Shown: positions 1 through 4,872 of the stretch, piece by piece
Layout of the letters: each line of letters opens with the position of its first letter
Position numbering within the stretch: the stretch's first letter is position 1
Source of the DNA: Micrococcaceae bacterium UBA7136
GTDB lineage: Bacteria > Actinomycetota > Actinomycetes > Actinomycetales > Micrococcaceae
DNA: 5,112 nucleotides
Direction of reading: 5' to 3'
Assembly: GCA_002492045.1 (NCBI GenBank)
Contig: DKXC01000120.1
Coordinates: 1 to 5,112, forward strand
The notes under the pieces: model-generated
Databases searched by the model: none
The model's input: only the letters and a program-made list of their open reading frames with translations
Told to the model about the DNA's origin: nothing
Translations under genes and position numbers: made by a program

Positions 1-310
1 AGGCCAGCTGCTCTTCTTCGATACGGGCCAGGCGGTCCAGCAGGGCTGAGGCCTCAACAGTGACGTCCAGGTCAGTCTCCTGGGCCAGGCGTAGGGCCCG
101 CAGGCCCAGAACCGTGGGGCTAGCATCCAACAGGTCGGCCGGAGCCAGGGCAGCCACATAAACCCCTAGCACTCCCCCGCGTCCTTGCAGCCGCACCGCC
201 GCCTGAGGGTCAATGCTCTTAGCCCGGGTCAGGTAGGTGGCAAGGTCGCGGGCACTGGCAGCATCAGAGAGCTGGAAGGCCGGGTACTGGCTGGTGTCAG
301 GCCTGGTCAT
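1..310 (-). CDS. Conserved hypothetical protein, 3' end beyond the window
   Basis: The first 103 codons of a leftward gene are visible; the stop lies outside the window. The ATG at 308-310 is preceded by AAGGA (revcomp of 316-320) at good Shine-Dalgarno spacing, and the frame is open to the edge. The N-terminal half looks like a compact alpha/beta domain: a helix rich in Ala and Leu (about residues 15-31), then the stretch AVRLQGRGGVLGVYVAALAP (38-57) and LLDASPTVLGLRAL (60-73), followed by an acidic helix (about 84-102). There is no signal peptide or membrane segment. From memory, similar proteins of unknown function occur beside tesB in Micrococcaceae, with the same 'LLD-TPTVLGLR' type of motif; I cannot name a domain. 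It is transcribed divergently from tesB from a 75-bp spacer, so the two may be co-regulated. That it is a real gene is well supported by frame, ribosome site and composition; its function is unknown. Confidence 0.8.
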   Translation of the reverse strand, partial: MTRPDTSQYPAFQLSDAASARDLATYLTRAKSIDPQAAVRLQGRGGVLGVYVAALAPADLLDASPTVLGLRALRLAQETDLDVTVEASALLDRLARIEEEQLA

Positions 311-385
311 GGTTTATTCCTTGATATGGTCTTAGGGAGGTTTTGTCCTCCACCCACCGTATATGAGCAGAGCAGAAGTTGAAAG
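311..385. promoter_or_regulatory. Divergent intergenic region between hypothetical gene and tesB
   Basis: This 75-bp spacer must hold the start signals of both divergent genes. An AT-rich element, TATATG at 360-365, could be the -10 of tesB and would give a leader of roughly 14 nt, but no good -35 precedes it. On the opposite strand the same spot reads TACGGT (356-361), a possible -10 for the hypothetical gene. Between them lies a short inverted repeat, GGAGG at 336-340 and CCTCC at 347-351 with a 6-nt loop TTTTGT, which might be an operator or a small hairpin in the transcript of the leftward gene. The promoter assignments are guesses; only the geometry is certain. Confidence 0.35.
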
Positions 386-1273
386 ATGACTAGCGCAACA
401 TCCCAGCCCAACCCCACCGACGCCCTCCTGGCCATGCTAAACCTAGACCCCCTGGCTTCTACCGGCCAGGAGGAGCTTTTCTCAGCCCAGACCCTGACCG
501 ATGAGTCGCCTAGAATCTTTGGCGGCCAGGTGCTGGCTCAAGCCCTGATGGCGGCCAGCCGGACGGTGGAGGGTAAGCAGGCTCATTCTCTGCACGCCTA
601 TTTTCTGCGCCCCGGCCAGGTAGAAGCTCCCTTGAGCTACGGGGTGGAGGTGCTGAATGAGGGACGTTCTTTTGCCACCCGCCGGGTGCAGGCCTACCAG
701 CCTGAGGCCCCCATCTTCTCGGCTATTGTTTCCTTCCAGGCCCAGGCTGCGGGACCCGACCATTCAGCTAGCATGCCTCAGGGTCTACCAGAACCGGAGT
801 CCCTGCCTAGGGCCTCAGATATTTTGGGTTCTCTAGATATTCCCCTGGCCCAGAAGGTGGCCTATACCCGGCCTATTGATATCCGCCATATTTCTGCTCC
901 CCTCTACCTGGGGCCAGACCAGGAGGCTTCAGCCCAGAACCTGATCTGGTTTAAGACTTTTGGCCCCCTGCCTGATGAGCCGGCCCTGCACCAGGCGGCC
1001 CTGGCCTACGCCTCGGACTACACCCAGATTGAGCCCCTGCTGCGCCGTCATGGCCAGTCTTGGGTCTCCCCGGGTATGAAGGTAGCCTCCTTAGACCACA
1101 CGATCTGGTTCCATCGGCCAGCCCGGGCGGACGACTGGCTGCTGTTGGTACAGGATTCTCCCAGCGCCCAGGGTGCCCGGGGCCTGTCGCTAGGGCAGAT
1201 TTTCAGCCGGGAGGGGGTGCATGTGGCCACGGTGGCCCAGGAGGCCATGTTCCGCCTGCCTGACTACCGTTAG
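386..1273 (+). CDS. tesB: Acyl-CoA thioesterase II (TesB family)
   Basis: This cytosolic enzyme hydrolyses acyl-CoA to free fatty acid and CoA. The 295-aa protein is close to the usual length (E. coli TesB is 286 aa) and carries the expected double hotdog fold. The first hotdog (about residues 20-120) has the hallmark RIFGGQVLAQAL at 43-54, HSLHAYFLRPG at 67-77 and GRSFATRRVQA at 93-103. The second hotdog (about 160-290) contains the probable catalytic triad: Asp211 in ASDYT, Thr239 in LDHTIWFHRP and Gln285 in VAQEAMFR, matching the Asp/Thr/Gln triad known for E. coli TesB. An in-frame TGA at 380-382, one codon before the ATG, means no start further upstream is possible. The ribosome site is weak (GAAAG at 381-385 directly abuts the ATG), so a poorly translated or near-leaderless message is possible. 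The gene diverges from the hypothetical gene on its left and converges on ettA, separated by a strong hairpin. The physiological substrate is not evident from the sequence; a role in fatty-acid or CoA recycling is inferred from the family. Confidence 0.95.
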   Translation: MTSATSQPNPTDALLAMLNLDPLASTGQEELFSAQTLTDESPRIFGGQVLAQALMAASRTVEGKQAHSLHAYFLRPGQVEAPLSYGVEVLNEGRSFATRRVQAYQPEAPIFSAIVSFQAQAAGPDHSASMPQGLPEPESLPRASDILGSLDIPLAQKVAYTRPIDIRHISAPLYLGPDQEASAQNLIWFKTFGPLPDEPALHQAALAYASDYTQIEPLLRRHGQSWVSPGMKVASLDHTIWFHRPARADDWLLLVQDSPSAQGARGLSLGQIFSREGVHVATVAQEAMFRLPDYR

Positions 1274-1301
1274 GCTTCTTCCGGCTCTTTGAGACTATAA
1301 G

Positions 1302-1337
1302 GAAGGTCCCTCCCGCACTCTTGTGGGAGGGACCTTC
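1302..1337. terminator. Bidirectional hairpin terminator between tesB and ettA
   Basis: A near-perfect inverted repeat: 1302-1317 pairs with 1322-1337 (GAAGGTCCCTCCC against GGGAGGGACCTTC, then one G-U, C-G and A-U) around a CTCT loop. That is 16 bp including one wobble. It begins 28 bp after the tesB stop and lies 38 bp past the ettA stop, between two convergent genes, so it can serve both. Neither side has a real U-tract (CTGGCTGGG rightward, TTATAGTC leftward), which is common for actinobacterial terminators. Structure is certain; the terminator role is inferred from position. Confidence 0.85.
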
Positions 1338-1350
1338 TGGCTGGGAAGGA

Positions 1351-1365
1351 ATTCGCTAGGCGAAT
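1351..1365. repeat. Short inverted repeat just past the ettA stop
   Basis: ATTCGC at 1351-1356 and GCGAAT at 1360-1365 form a perfect 6-bp palindrome around a 3-nt centre, beginning 10 bp beyond the ettA stop codon. It could be a small secondary hairpin preceding the main terminator at 1302-1337 on the ettA transcript. It is short enough that chance is a real possibility. Confidence 0.4.
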
Positions 1366-1375
1366 ACTCTTCGCT

Positions 1376-3055
1376 TTAGCGTGTCAACTTGCGGTGAACA
1401 ACCCGGTGAGGCTTAGCAGCCTCAGGCCCCAGCCGCTCCACCTTGTTCTTCTCGTAGGACTCGAAGTTACCCTCGAACCAGTACCAGTTGTCAAGGTTCT
1501 CTTCGGTACCCTCCCAGGCCAGGATGTGGGTGGCTACCCGGTCCAGGAACCAGCGGTCGTGGGAGACCACAACAGCACAGCCGGGGAACTCCAGCAGGGC
1601 ATTCTCAAGAGAAGCCAGGGTTTCGACGTCCAGGTCGTTGGTGGGCTCGTCCAGTAGCAGCAGGTTGCCGCCCTGCTTGAGGGTCAGGGCCAGGTTGAGG
1701 CGGTTACGCTCACCACCGGAGAGCACACCGGCCTTCTTCTGCTGGTCGGGGCCCTTGAAGCCGAAGGCAGAAACATAGGCCCGGGAAGGCATTTCTACCT
1801 GGCCCACCTGGATGTAATCCAGGCCGTCAGAGACAACCTCCCAGAGGGACTTCTCGGGGTCAATGTTGGCCCGGTTCTGGTCAACATAGGAAATCTTGAC
1901 GGTTTCGCCTACCTTGAGGTTGCCGCCGTCCAGGGGCTCTAGGCCAACAATGGTCTTGAAGAGGGTTGACTTACCAACACCGTTGGGACCAATGACGCCC
2001 ACGATACCGTTGCGGGGCAGAGAGAAGGAGAGGTCCTTAATGAGGGAGCGGCCGTCAAAGCCCTTCTGCAAGTTCTCAGCCTCAATGACCACGTTACCCA
2101 GGCGGGGGCCCGGGGGAATCTGAATTTCCTCGAAGTCTAGCTTGCGGGTCTTCTCAGCCTCAGCAGCCATCTCCTCGTAGCGGGCCAGACGGGCCTTAGA
2201 CTTAGCCTGGCGTCCCTTGGTGTTAGACCGTACCCACTCCAGCTCCTCTTCCAGGCGCTTGGCCAGCTTGGCGTCCTTCTTGCCCTGAACTTCAAGGCGG
2301 GCCCGCTTCTTATCCAGGTAGGTGGAGTAGTTACCCTCGTAGGGGTAGAGGTTGCCGCGGTCAACTTCGGCAATCCACTCTGCAACGTGGTCCAGGAAGT
2401 AGCGGTCGTGGGTAATAGCAATAACCGCACCCTCGTAGGACTGTAGGTGCTGCTCTAGCCAGAGGACGGATTCGGCGTCCAGGTGGTTGGTGGGCTCGTC
2501 CAGCAGTAGCAGGTCAGGCTTCTGCAGCAGCAGCTTGCAGAGGGCTACGCGGCGACGCTCACCACCAGAGAGGTGGGTGACGGGTGAGTCACCGGGAGGG
2601 CAGCGCAGGGCGTCCATGGCCTGTTCTAGCTGGGAGTCAATGTCCCAGGCGTTAGCGGCATCAATAGCTTCCTGCAGCTTGCCCATTTCTTCCATGAGGG
2701 CGTCAAAGTCAGCGTCCGGGTTGGCCATCTCTTCAGAGATCTGGTTGTAGCGGGTGATCTTCTCGTAGATTTCACCCACACCCTCCTGGACGTTGCCCAG
2801 GACGGTCTTCTCTTCGTTCAGCGGGGGCTCCTGTAGAAGAATGCCGACGCTGTAGCCCTCAGACAGGCGAGCTTCACCGTTGGAAGGGGTGTCCAGACCG
2901 GCCATGATCTTGAGGATGGTTGACTTACCGGCGCCGTTGGGGCCAACCATACCAATCTTGGCGCCGGGGAAGAAGGACATAGAGACGTCGTTCAGAATGA
3001 CCTTATCGCCCACAGTTTTGCGGGCTTTGGTCATCGTGTAAATAAATTCTGCCAT
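1376..3055 (-). CDS. ettA: Energy-dependent translational throttle protein EttA (ABC-F ATPase)
   Basis: EttA is a soluble ABC-F protein that binds the ribosomal E site and gates entry into the elongation cycle according to ATP/ADP level. This 559-aa protein has two ATPase domains: Walker A GPNGAGKS at 38-45, signature LSGGE at 162-166 and Walker B LLLLDEPTNHLD ending at 193; then Walker A GPNGVGKS at 356-363, LSGGE at 445-449 and LLLLDEPTNDLD ending at 476. The catalytic glutamates are E187 and E470, and switch histidines sit in THDR (216) and SHDR. The arm insertion lies at about 92-155, and the basic P-site-tRNA-interaction linker at about 242-320, with KGRQAKSKARLARYEE at 280-295. All ATPase residues are intact. 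I start at ATG 3053-3055 (MAEFIYTM, the normal family N-terminus). A TTG nine codons upstream at 3080-3082 extends the frame but has no ribosome site and adds non-family sequence. The ribosome site of the chosen ATG is itself weak (GGTAGG/TAAAG). The gene follows ssb by 39 bp on the same strand and is probably co-transcribed with it. Confidence 0.97.
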   Translation of the reverse strand: MAEFIYTMTKARKTVGDKVILNDVSMSFFPGAKIGMVGPNGAGKSTILKIMAGLDTPSNGEARLSEGYSVGILLQEPPLNEEKTVLGNVQEGVGEIYEKITRYNQISEEMANPDADFDALMEEMGKLQEAIDAANAWDIDSQLEQAMDALRCPPGDSPVTHLSGGERRRVALCKLLLQKPDLLLLDEPTNHLDAESVLWLEQHLQSYEGAVIAITHDRYFLDHVAEWIAEVDRGNLYPYEGNYSTYLDKKRARLEVQGKKDAKLAKRLEEELEWVRSNTKGRQAKSKARLARYEEMAAEAEKTRKLDFEEIQIPPGPRLGNVVIEAENLQKGFDGRSLIKDLSFSLPRNGIVGVIGPNGVGKSTLFKTIVGLEPLDGGNLKVGETVKISYVDQNRANIDPEKSLWEVVSDGLDYIQVGQVEMPSRAYVSAFGFKGPDQQKKAGVLSGGERNRLNLALTLKQGGNLLLLDEPTNDLDVETLASLENALLEFPGCAVVVSHDRWFLDRVATHILAWEGTEENLDNWYWFEGNFESYEKNKVERLGPEAAKPHRVVHRKLTR

Positions 3056-3094
3056 GACTTTAAGCCTACCGGCTGGTGTCAAACCGTAGGGGCC

Positions 3095-3607
3095 TTAGGC
3101 CGCTAGCGGGGCAGGTTTTTCTGTGAGTTCCACCCCGCTTCCCTGGACTTCCGGGACGGGCTGGGATTCTACTTGCTGCTGGTCTTGGGCTGGGGCTTCT
3201 GGATGTCCCTGCATCTGAGCCTGGTTCTGGCCTTGGGGCTGGCCCTCGGTCACCCGGGTAAAACTGGAGAGCCCGTAGGTGAGGTCCTGACCCAGGGCGG
3301 TCGCGTCAATCTCTACGCTCTTAGAGCTAGAACCGTCCTGCCGCTCAAATTCCTTAACCCGCAGGCGTCCGGTCACCAAAATAGGCTGGCCTACCTGCAA
3401 GGAGCGAGCGCTATTGTGGGCTAGGGCCCGAAAGCAGTTGATGGTGTACCAGTTAGTTTCGCCTTCCTTCCAGGCTCCGGCCTTGGGGTCGAACCAGCGG
3501 GCGGTGGAGGCCAGGCGGAAGTTAGTCACTGGAATCTGGCTGCCGGGTAGGTACTTCTGGGTGGGGGTGGTGGCGATGAAACCGCGGATGGTCAGGGTGT
3601 CAGACAT
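3095..3607 (-). CDS. ssb: Single-stranded DNA-binding protein, short-tailed paralogue (SsbB-like)
   Basis: Binds single-stranded DNA through an OB fold. In the 170-aa product the OB domain covers about residues 1-118: SDTLTIRGFIATTP at 2-15, FRLASTARWFD at 30-40, the hallmark TNWYTINCFRALAHN at 51-65, VGQPILVTGRLRVKEFE at 72-88 and VEIDATALGQDL at 98-109. The remainder (about 121-170) is a disordered, Gln-, Pro- and Glu-rich tail ending in KPAPLAA. It lacks the acidic DDDxPF-type tip with which the main replicative SSB recruits partner proteins, so this is probably the second actinobacterial SSB, for which roles in competence or in chromosome segregation (Streptomyces SsbB) are known. In actinobacteria I know this paralogue next to ettA, as here. 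A strong AAGGAG (revcomp of 3614-3619) lies 6 nt before the ATG at 3605-3607. A perfect DnaA box sits upstream. Family assignment is firm; SsbB-type function is inferred. Confidence 0.93.
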   Translation of the reverse strand: MSDTLTIRGFIATTPTQKYLPGSQIPVTNFRLASTARWFDPKAGAWKEGETNWYTINCFRALAHNSARSLQVGQPILVTGRLRVKEFERQDGSSSKSVEIDATALGQDLTYGLSSFTRVTEGQPQGQNQAQMQGHPEAPAQDQQQVESQPVPEVQGSGVELTEKPAPLAA

Positions 3608-3613
3608 GGGCTG

Positions 3614-3619
3614 CTCCTT
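3614..3619 (-). promoter_or_regulatory. Strong ribosome binding site of ssb
   Basis: Read leftward, AAGGAG stands 6 nt before the ATG at 3605-3607. It is the best Shine-Dalgarno site in the window and fixes the ssb start. The ettA start downstream has only a weak site, so translation of ettA may lag behind that of ssb on a shared message (inference). Confidence 0.8.
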
Positions 3620-3647
3620 GAGGGTTTGGGTTGGGTCACTTGGCCCT

Positions 3648-3677
3648 AGCCTGTCTGGTTCCCTTTCGGCCTGCCAA
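3648..3677 (-). promoter_or_regulatory. Possible ssb-ettA promoter
   Basis: Leftward, TTGGCA (revcomp of 3672-3677) and CAGGCT (revcomp of 3648-3653) are separated by 18 bp and lie in the 104-bp gap between the lipoprotein gene and ssb. The -35 is fair and the -10 is poor (first T missing). Their placement would give a leader of about 35 nt. This is a guess; read-through from the lipoprotein gene is the alternative. Confidence 0.25.
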
Positions 3678-3690
3678 GCCCAGTGGGGGC

Positions 3691-3699
3691 TGTGGATAA
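3691..3699 (-). promoter_or_regulatory. Perfect DnaA-box 9-mer upstream of ssb
   Basis: Read leftward the nine bases are TTATCCACA, identical to the consensus high-affinity DnaA box. It lies between the stop of the lipoprotein gene and the ssb start, about 85 bp before the ATG and just upstream of the tentative -35. A single box is not an origin. It could let DnaA regulate ssb-ettA, or be a chance match: a specific 9-mer is expected about 0.04 times in both strands of a window this size. Confidence 0.5.
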
Positions 3700-3711
3700 G
3701 TTTCTAGCCTG

Positions 3712-4620
3712 CTAGCCCAGGTGGTCGAAGTAGGTCTGGATGGCCTGACTTGCCAGGTCATAGCCCTTTTCTTGGTCTTGGGCGCCCTTGGTTAGCAGGG
3801 CCAGGGAAAAGTTTTTTTGACCGGCGCTCAGGGCCCCTACCGAGTTAATGTGCCAGGCTCCGGTGTCCTCCTGGATCCAGCCGTTCTTGACCGCCAACTG
3901 GGTGACGTCTTCGCCCTGAACCTGCTGGCCCTGCATGACGCCCACGCCCCAGTTTTGGCTGTAGTCCACCGGTTGCATGGCTCCCAGCAGGTAGGCGGCG
4001 TCCTGGGGTTGTACCCAGTCAATCTGGTCAACGATGGCCCGCATGATTAGTAGTTGGTCTTGGGCCCAGGTTTGGTTGTCGCCCCAGGTTCCTGCGGCCC
4101 TAGTTTTCTCAATACCCAGCAGTTCGTAGGTCTTGTTGAGGGAGGTGGTGGAGTCCAGGCTGGTTTGGGGGTCGTAGGCTTCTCCCCCACCAAAGATGCG
4201 GAAGATTTCGCTGGTGGAACCATTATCTGAGTAGCTGAGAGAGGCAGTGACCAGGGCTTTCTCCTGGTCGGTCAGGGTGCGTTTTTGGAAGGCCGCTAGG
4301 CGTAGGAGGGTCAGGGCGATGGGCACCTTGACGATGGAGGCTTCGTAGGTCCAGGCATCTCCCTGGAAGATATAGAGGTCATCAGCCTGGTGGTCGTAGG
4401 CGGCCAGGGAAAGGGTGACGGAGTTTTCTTCTTGGAGGGCCAGAAGGGCCTCGGTGATGTCGGTGTTAGCAGCCAGGTTGGTGTGGGTTTGTCCGTCGGC
4501 CGTGGTCTGCTGCCGTAGAGAATTACCGCAGGCAGTCAGCAGGACGGGGGCGGCCAGCAGGGAGGAGGCCAGTAGGGCCCGGCGGCTGAGGCCGCTGCCT
4601 GCGGGGGCAGAAGATGTCAT
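3712..4620 (-). CDS. Exported lipoprotein, serine hydrolase of the class A beta-lactamase/PBP fold
   Basis: A 302-aa exported protein. The N-terminus has a twin-arginine stretch SRRALL (12-17), a hydrophobic core (about 15-29) and the lipobox LLTAC, with Cys31 as the probable lipidated residue, so Tat export and anchoring to the outer face of the membrane are likely. The body carries the three active-site motifs in order and spacing: S95-I-V-K98 (SxxK nucleophile), S131-D-N133, and K245-N-G in AVKNGW (KTG position), followed by the INSVGAL strand (258-264). The omega-loop ExxLN motif that supplies the deacylating Glu166 of true class A beta-lactamases is not visible between residues 134 and 240. 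I therefore call it a beta-lactamase-related serine hydrolase, perhaps a peptidoglycan-acting or penicillin-binding enzyme, rather than a resistance enzyme. The start at 4618-4620 has AGGGAG (revcomp of 4629-4634) 8 nt upstream. It lies between the tRNA terminator and ssb, all on one strand. Substrate is unknown. Confidence 0.85.
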   Translation of the reverse strand: MTSSAPAGSGLSRRALLASSLLAAPVLLTACGNSLRQQTTADGQTHTNLAANTDITEALLALQEENSVTLSLAAYDHQADDLYIFQGDAWTYEASIVKVPIALTLLRLAAFQKRTLTDQEKALVTASLSYSDNGSTSEIFRIFGGGEAYDPQTSLDSTTSLNKTYELLGIEKTRAAGTWGDNQTWAQDQLLIMRAIVDQIDWVQPQDAAYLLGAMQPVDYSQNWGVGVMQGQQVQGEDVTQLAVKNGWIQEDTGAWHINSVGALSAGQKNFSLALLTKGAQDQEKGYDLASQAIQTYFDHLG

Positions 4621-4685
4621 GACGGTGACTCCCTAGGGCTCTTGGAATGAATCTGGTGGGAAAGTGATGGGATTTCACAGAAAGG
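4621..4685 (-). promoter_or_regulatory. Leader/promoter region of the lipoprotein gene
   Basis: This stretch lies between the tRNA terminator and the lipoprotein start and must contain its promoter if the terminator is efficient. I see no TANNNT-type -10. It holds a good ribosome site (4629-4634) and an imperfect dyad GTGA (4664-4667)/TCAC (4675-4678) with a 7-bp centre, which could be an operator. Otherwise nothing recognisable. Confidence 0.3.
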
Positions 4686-4726
4686 AAAGCCCCCTCTCAC
4701 TGTTTGACCTAGTGAGAGGGGGTTTT
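4686..4726 (-). terminator. Rho-independent terminator of tRNA-Arg
   Basis: CCCCCTCTCACT at 4690-4701 pairs perfectly with AGTGAGAGGGGG at 4711-4722 around a 9-nt loop, and flanking A/T bases (4686-4688 with 4724-4726) can extend the 12-bp GC-rich stem. Read leftward, the stem is followed by CTTTCCTTTC, a broken U-tract. It begins only a few bases after the tRNA 3' end, so it fits as the terminator of the tRNA transcript and insulates the lipoprotein gene. Confidence 0.9.
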
Positions 4727-4728
4727 AG

Positions 4729-4801
4729 CGCCCCAGGAGGGAATCGAACCCCCGACCAAGAGATTAGAAGGCTCCTGCTCTATCCTCTGAGCTACTGAGG
4801 C
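4729..4801 (-). tRNA. tRNA-Arg (anticodon UCU)
   Basis: A 73-nt cloverleaf that decodes AGA (and by wobble AGG). The acceptor stem GCCTCAG/CTGGGGC has 7 pairs with one U-G; the D arm is GCTC-AGAGGATA-GAGC; the anticodon loop CTTCTAA gives anticodon UCU; the variable loop is TGGTC; and the T arm is GGGGG-TTCGATT-CCCTC with one G-U. Discriminator is G73 and the CCA tail is not encoded (CTA follows), so CCA is added enzymatically. The anticodon stem GGAGC/TCTCT has a G-U at 27-43 and a C-U mismatch at 31-39, next to the loop, which is unusual. It has its own promoter upstream and a terminator immediately after. Confidence 0.95.
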
Positions 4802-4812
4802 TTACTGTCCCT

Positions 4813-4842
4813 ATGGTAGCCCCCTACTGACCCAGCAGGCAA
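4813..4842 (-). promoter_or_regulatory. Promoter of tRNA-Arg
   Basis: Read leftward: -35 TTGCCT (revcomp of 4837-4842), an 18-bp spacer and -10 TACCAT (revcomp of 4813-4818, fitting TANNNT). The -10 ends 11 bp before the mature tRNA 5' end, giving a leader of only about 5 nt, which is typical for tRNA genes. The position makes it the most credible promoter in the window. Confidence 0.6.
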
Positions 4843-4872
4843 GCAGTCCCGGGGCATCCCGCTCAGCAGGCT

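Noticed and set aside
3059..3082. TTGACA with TAAAGT as an internal promoter for ettA
   Set aside because: The -35 is perfect leftward (revcomp of 3077-3082), but the only TANNNT hexamer near (TAAAGT) is 14 bp away, too close, and 17-bp spacing places the -10 over the start codon.
1376..3082. Rightward open frames opposite ettA (for example 1394-1657 and 2487-2750)
   Set aside because: They are antisense shadows of a highly conserved gene; their translations are Arg/Ser/Pro-rich and show no family features.
3677..3691. Hairpin AGCCC/GGGCT as terminator of the lipoprotein gene
   Set aside because: Only 5 bp of stem and no U-tract; too weak to call, although it overlaps the edge of the DnaA box.
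3691..3699. Replication origin suggested by the DnaA box
   Set aside because: Only one box, no cluster, no AT-rich unwinding region, and no dnaA/dnaN/rpmH neighbours.
4631..4638. CCCTAGGG palindrome overlapping the lipoprotein ribosome site
   Set aside because: Eight bases, easily due to chance; no extended pairing that would hide the ribosome site.
4664..4678. CRP-like site GTGA-N7-TCAC upstream of the lipoprotein gene
   Set aside because: The CRP/FNR-type dyad has 6 bp between TGTGA and TCACA; here the spacing is 7 and only one outer base matches, so I record it only as a weak dyad.
4834..4871. Two copies of CAGCAGGC (4834-4841 with 4864-4871) between the tRNA and the membrane gene
   Set aside because: Only 8 bp, and low-information GC-rich sequence; one copy overlaps the tRNA promoter -35 but no operator logic is evident.
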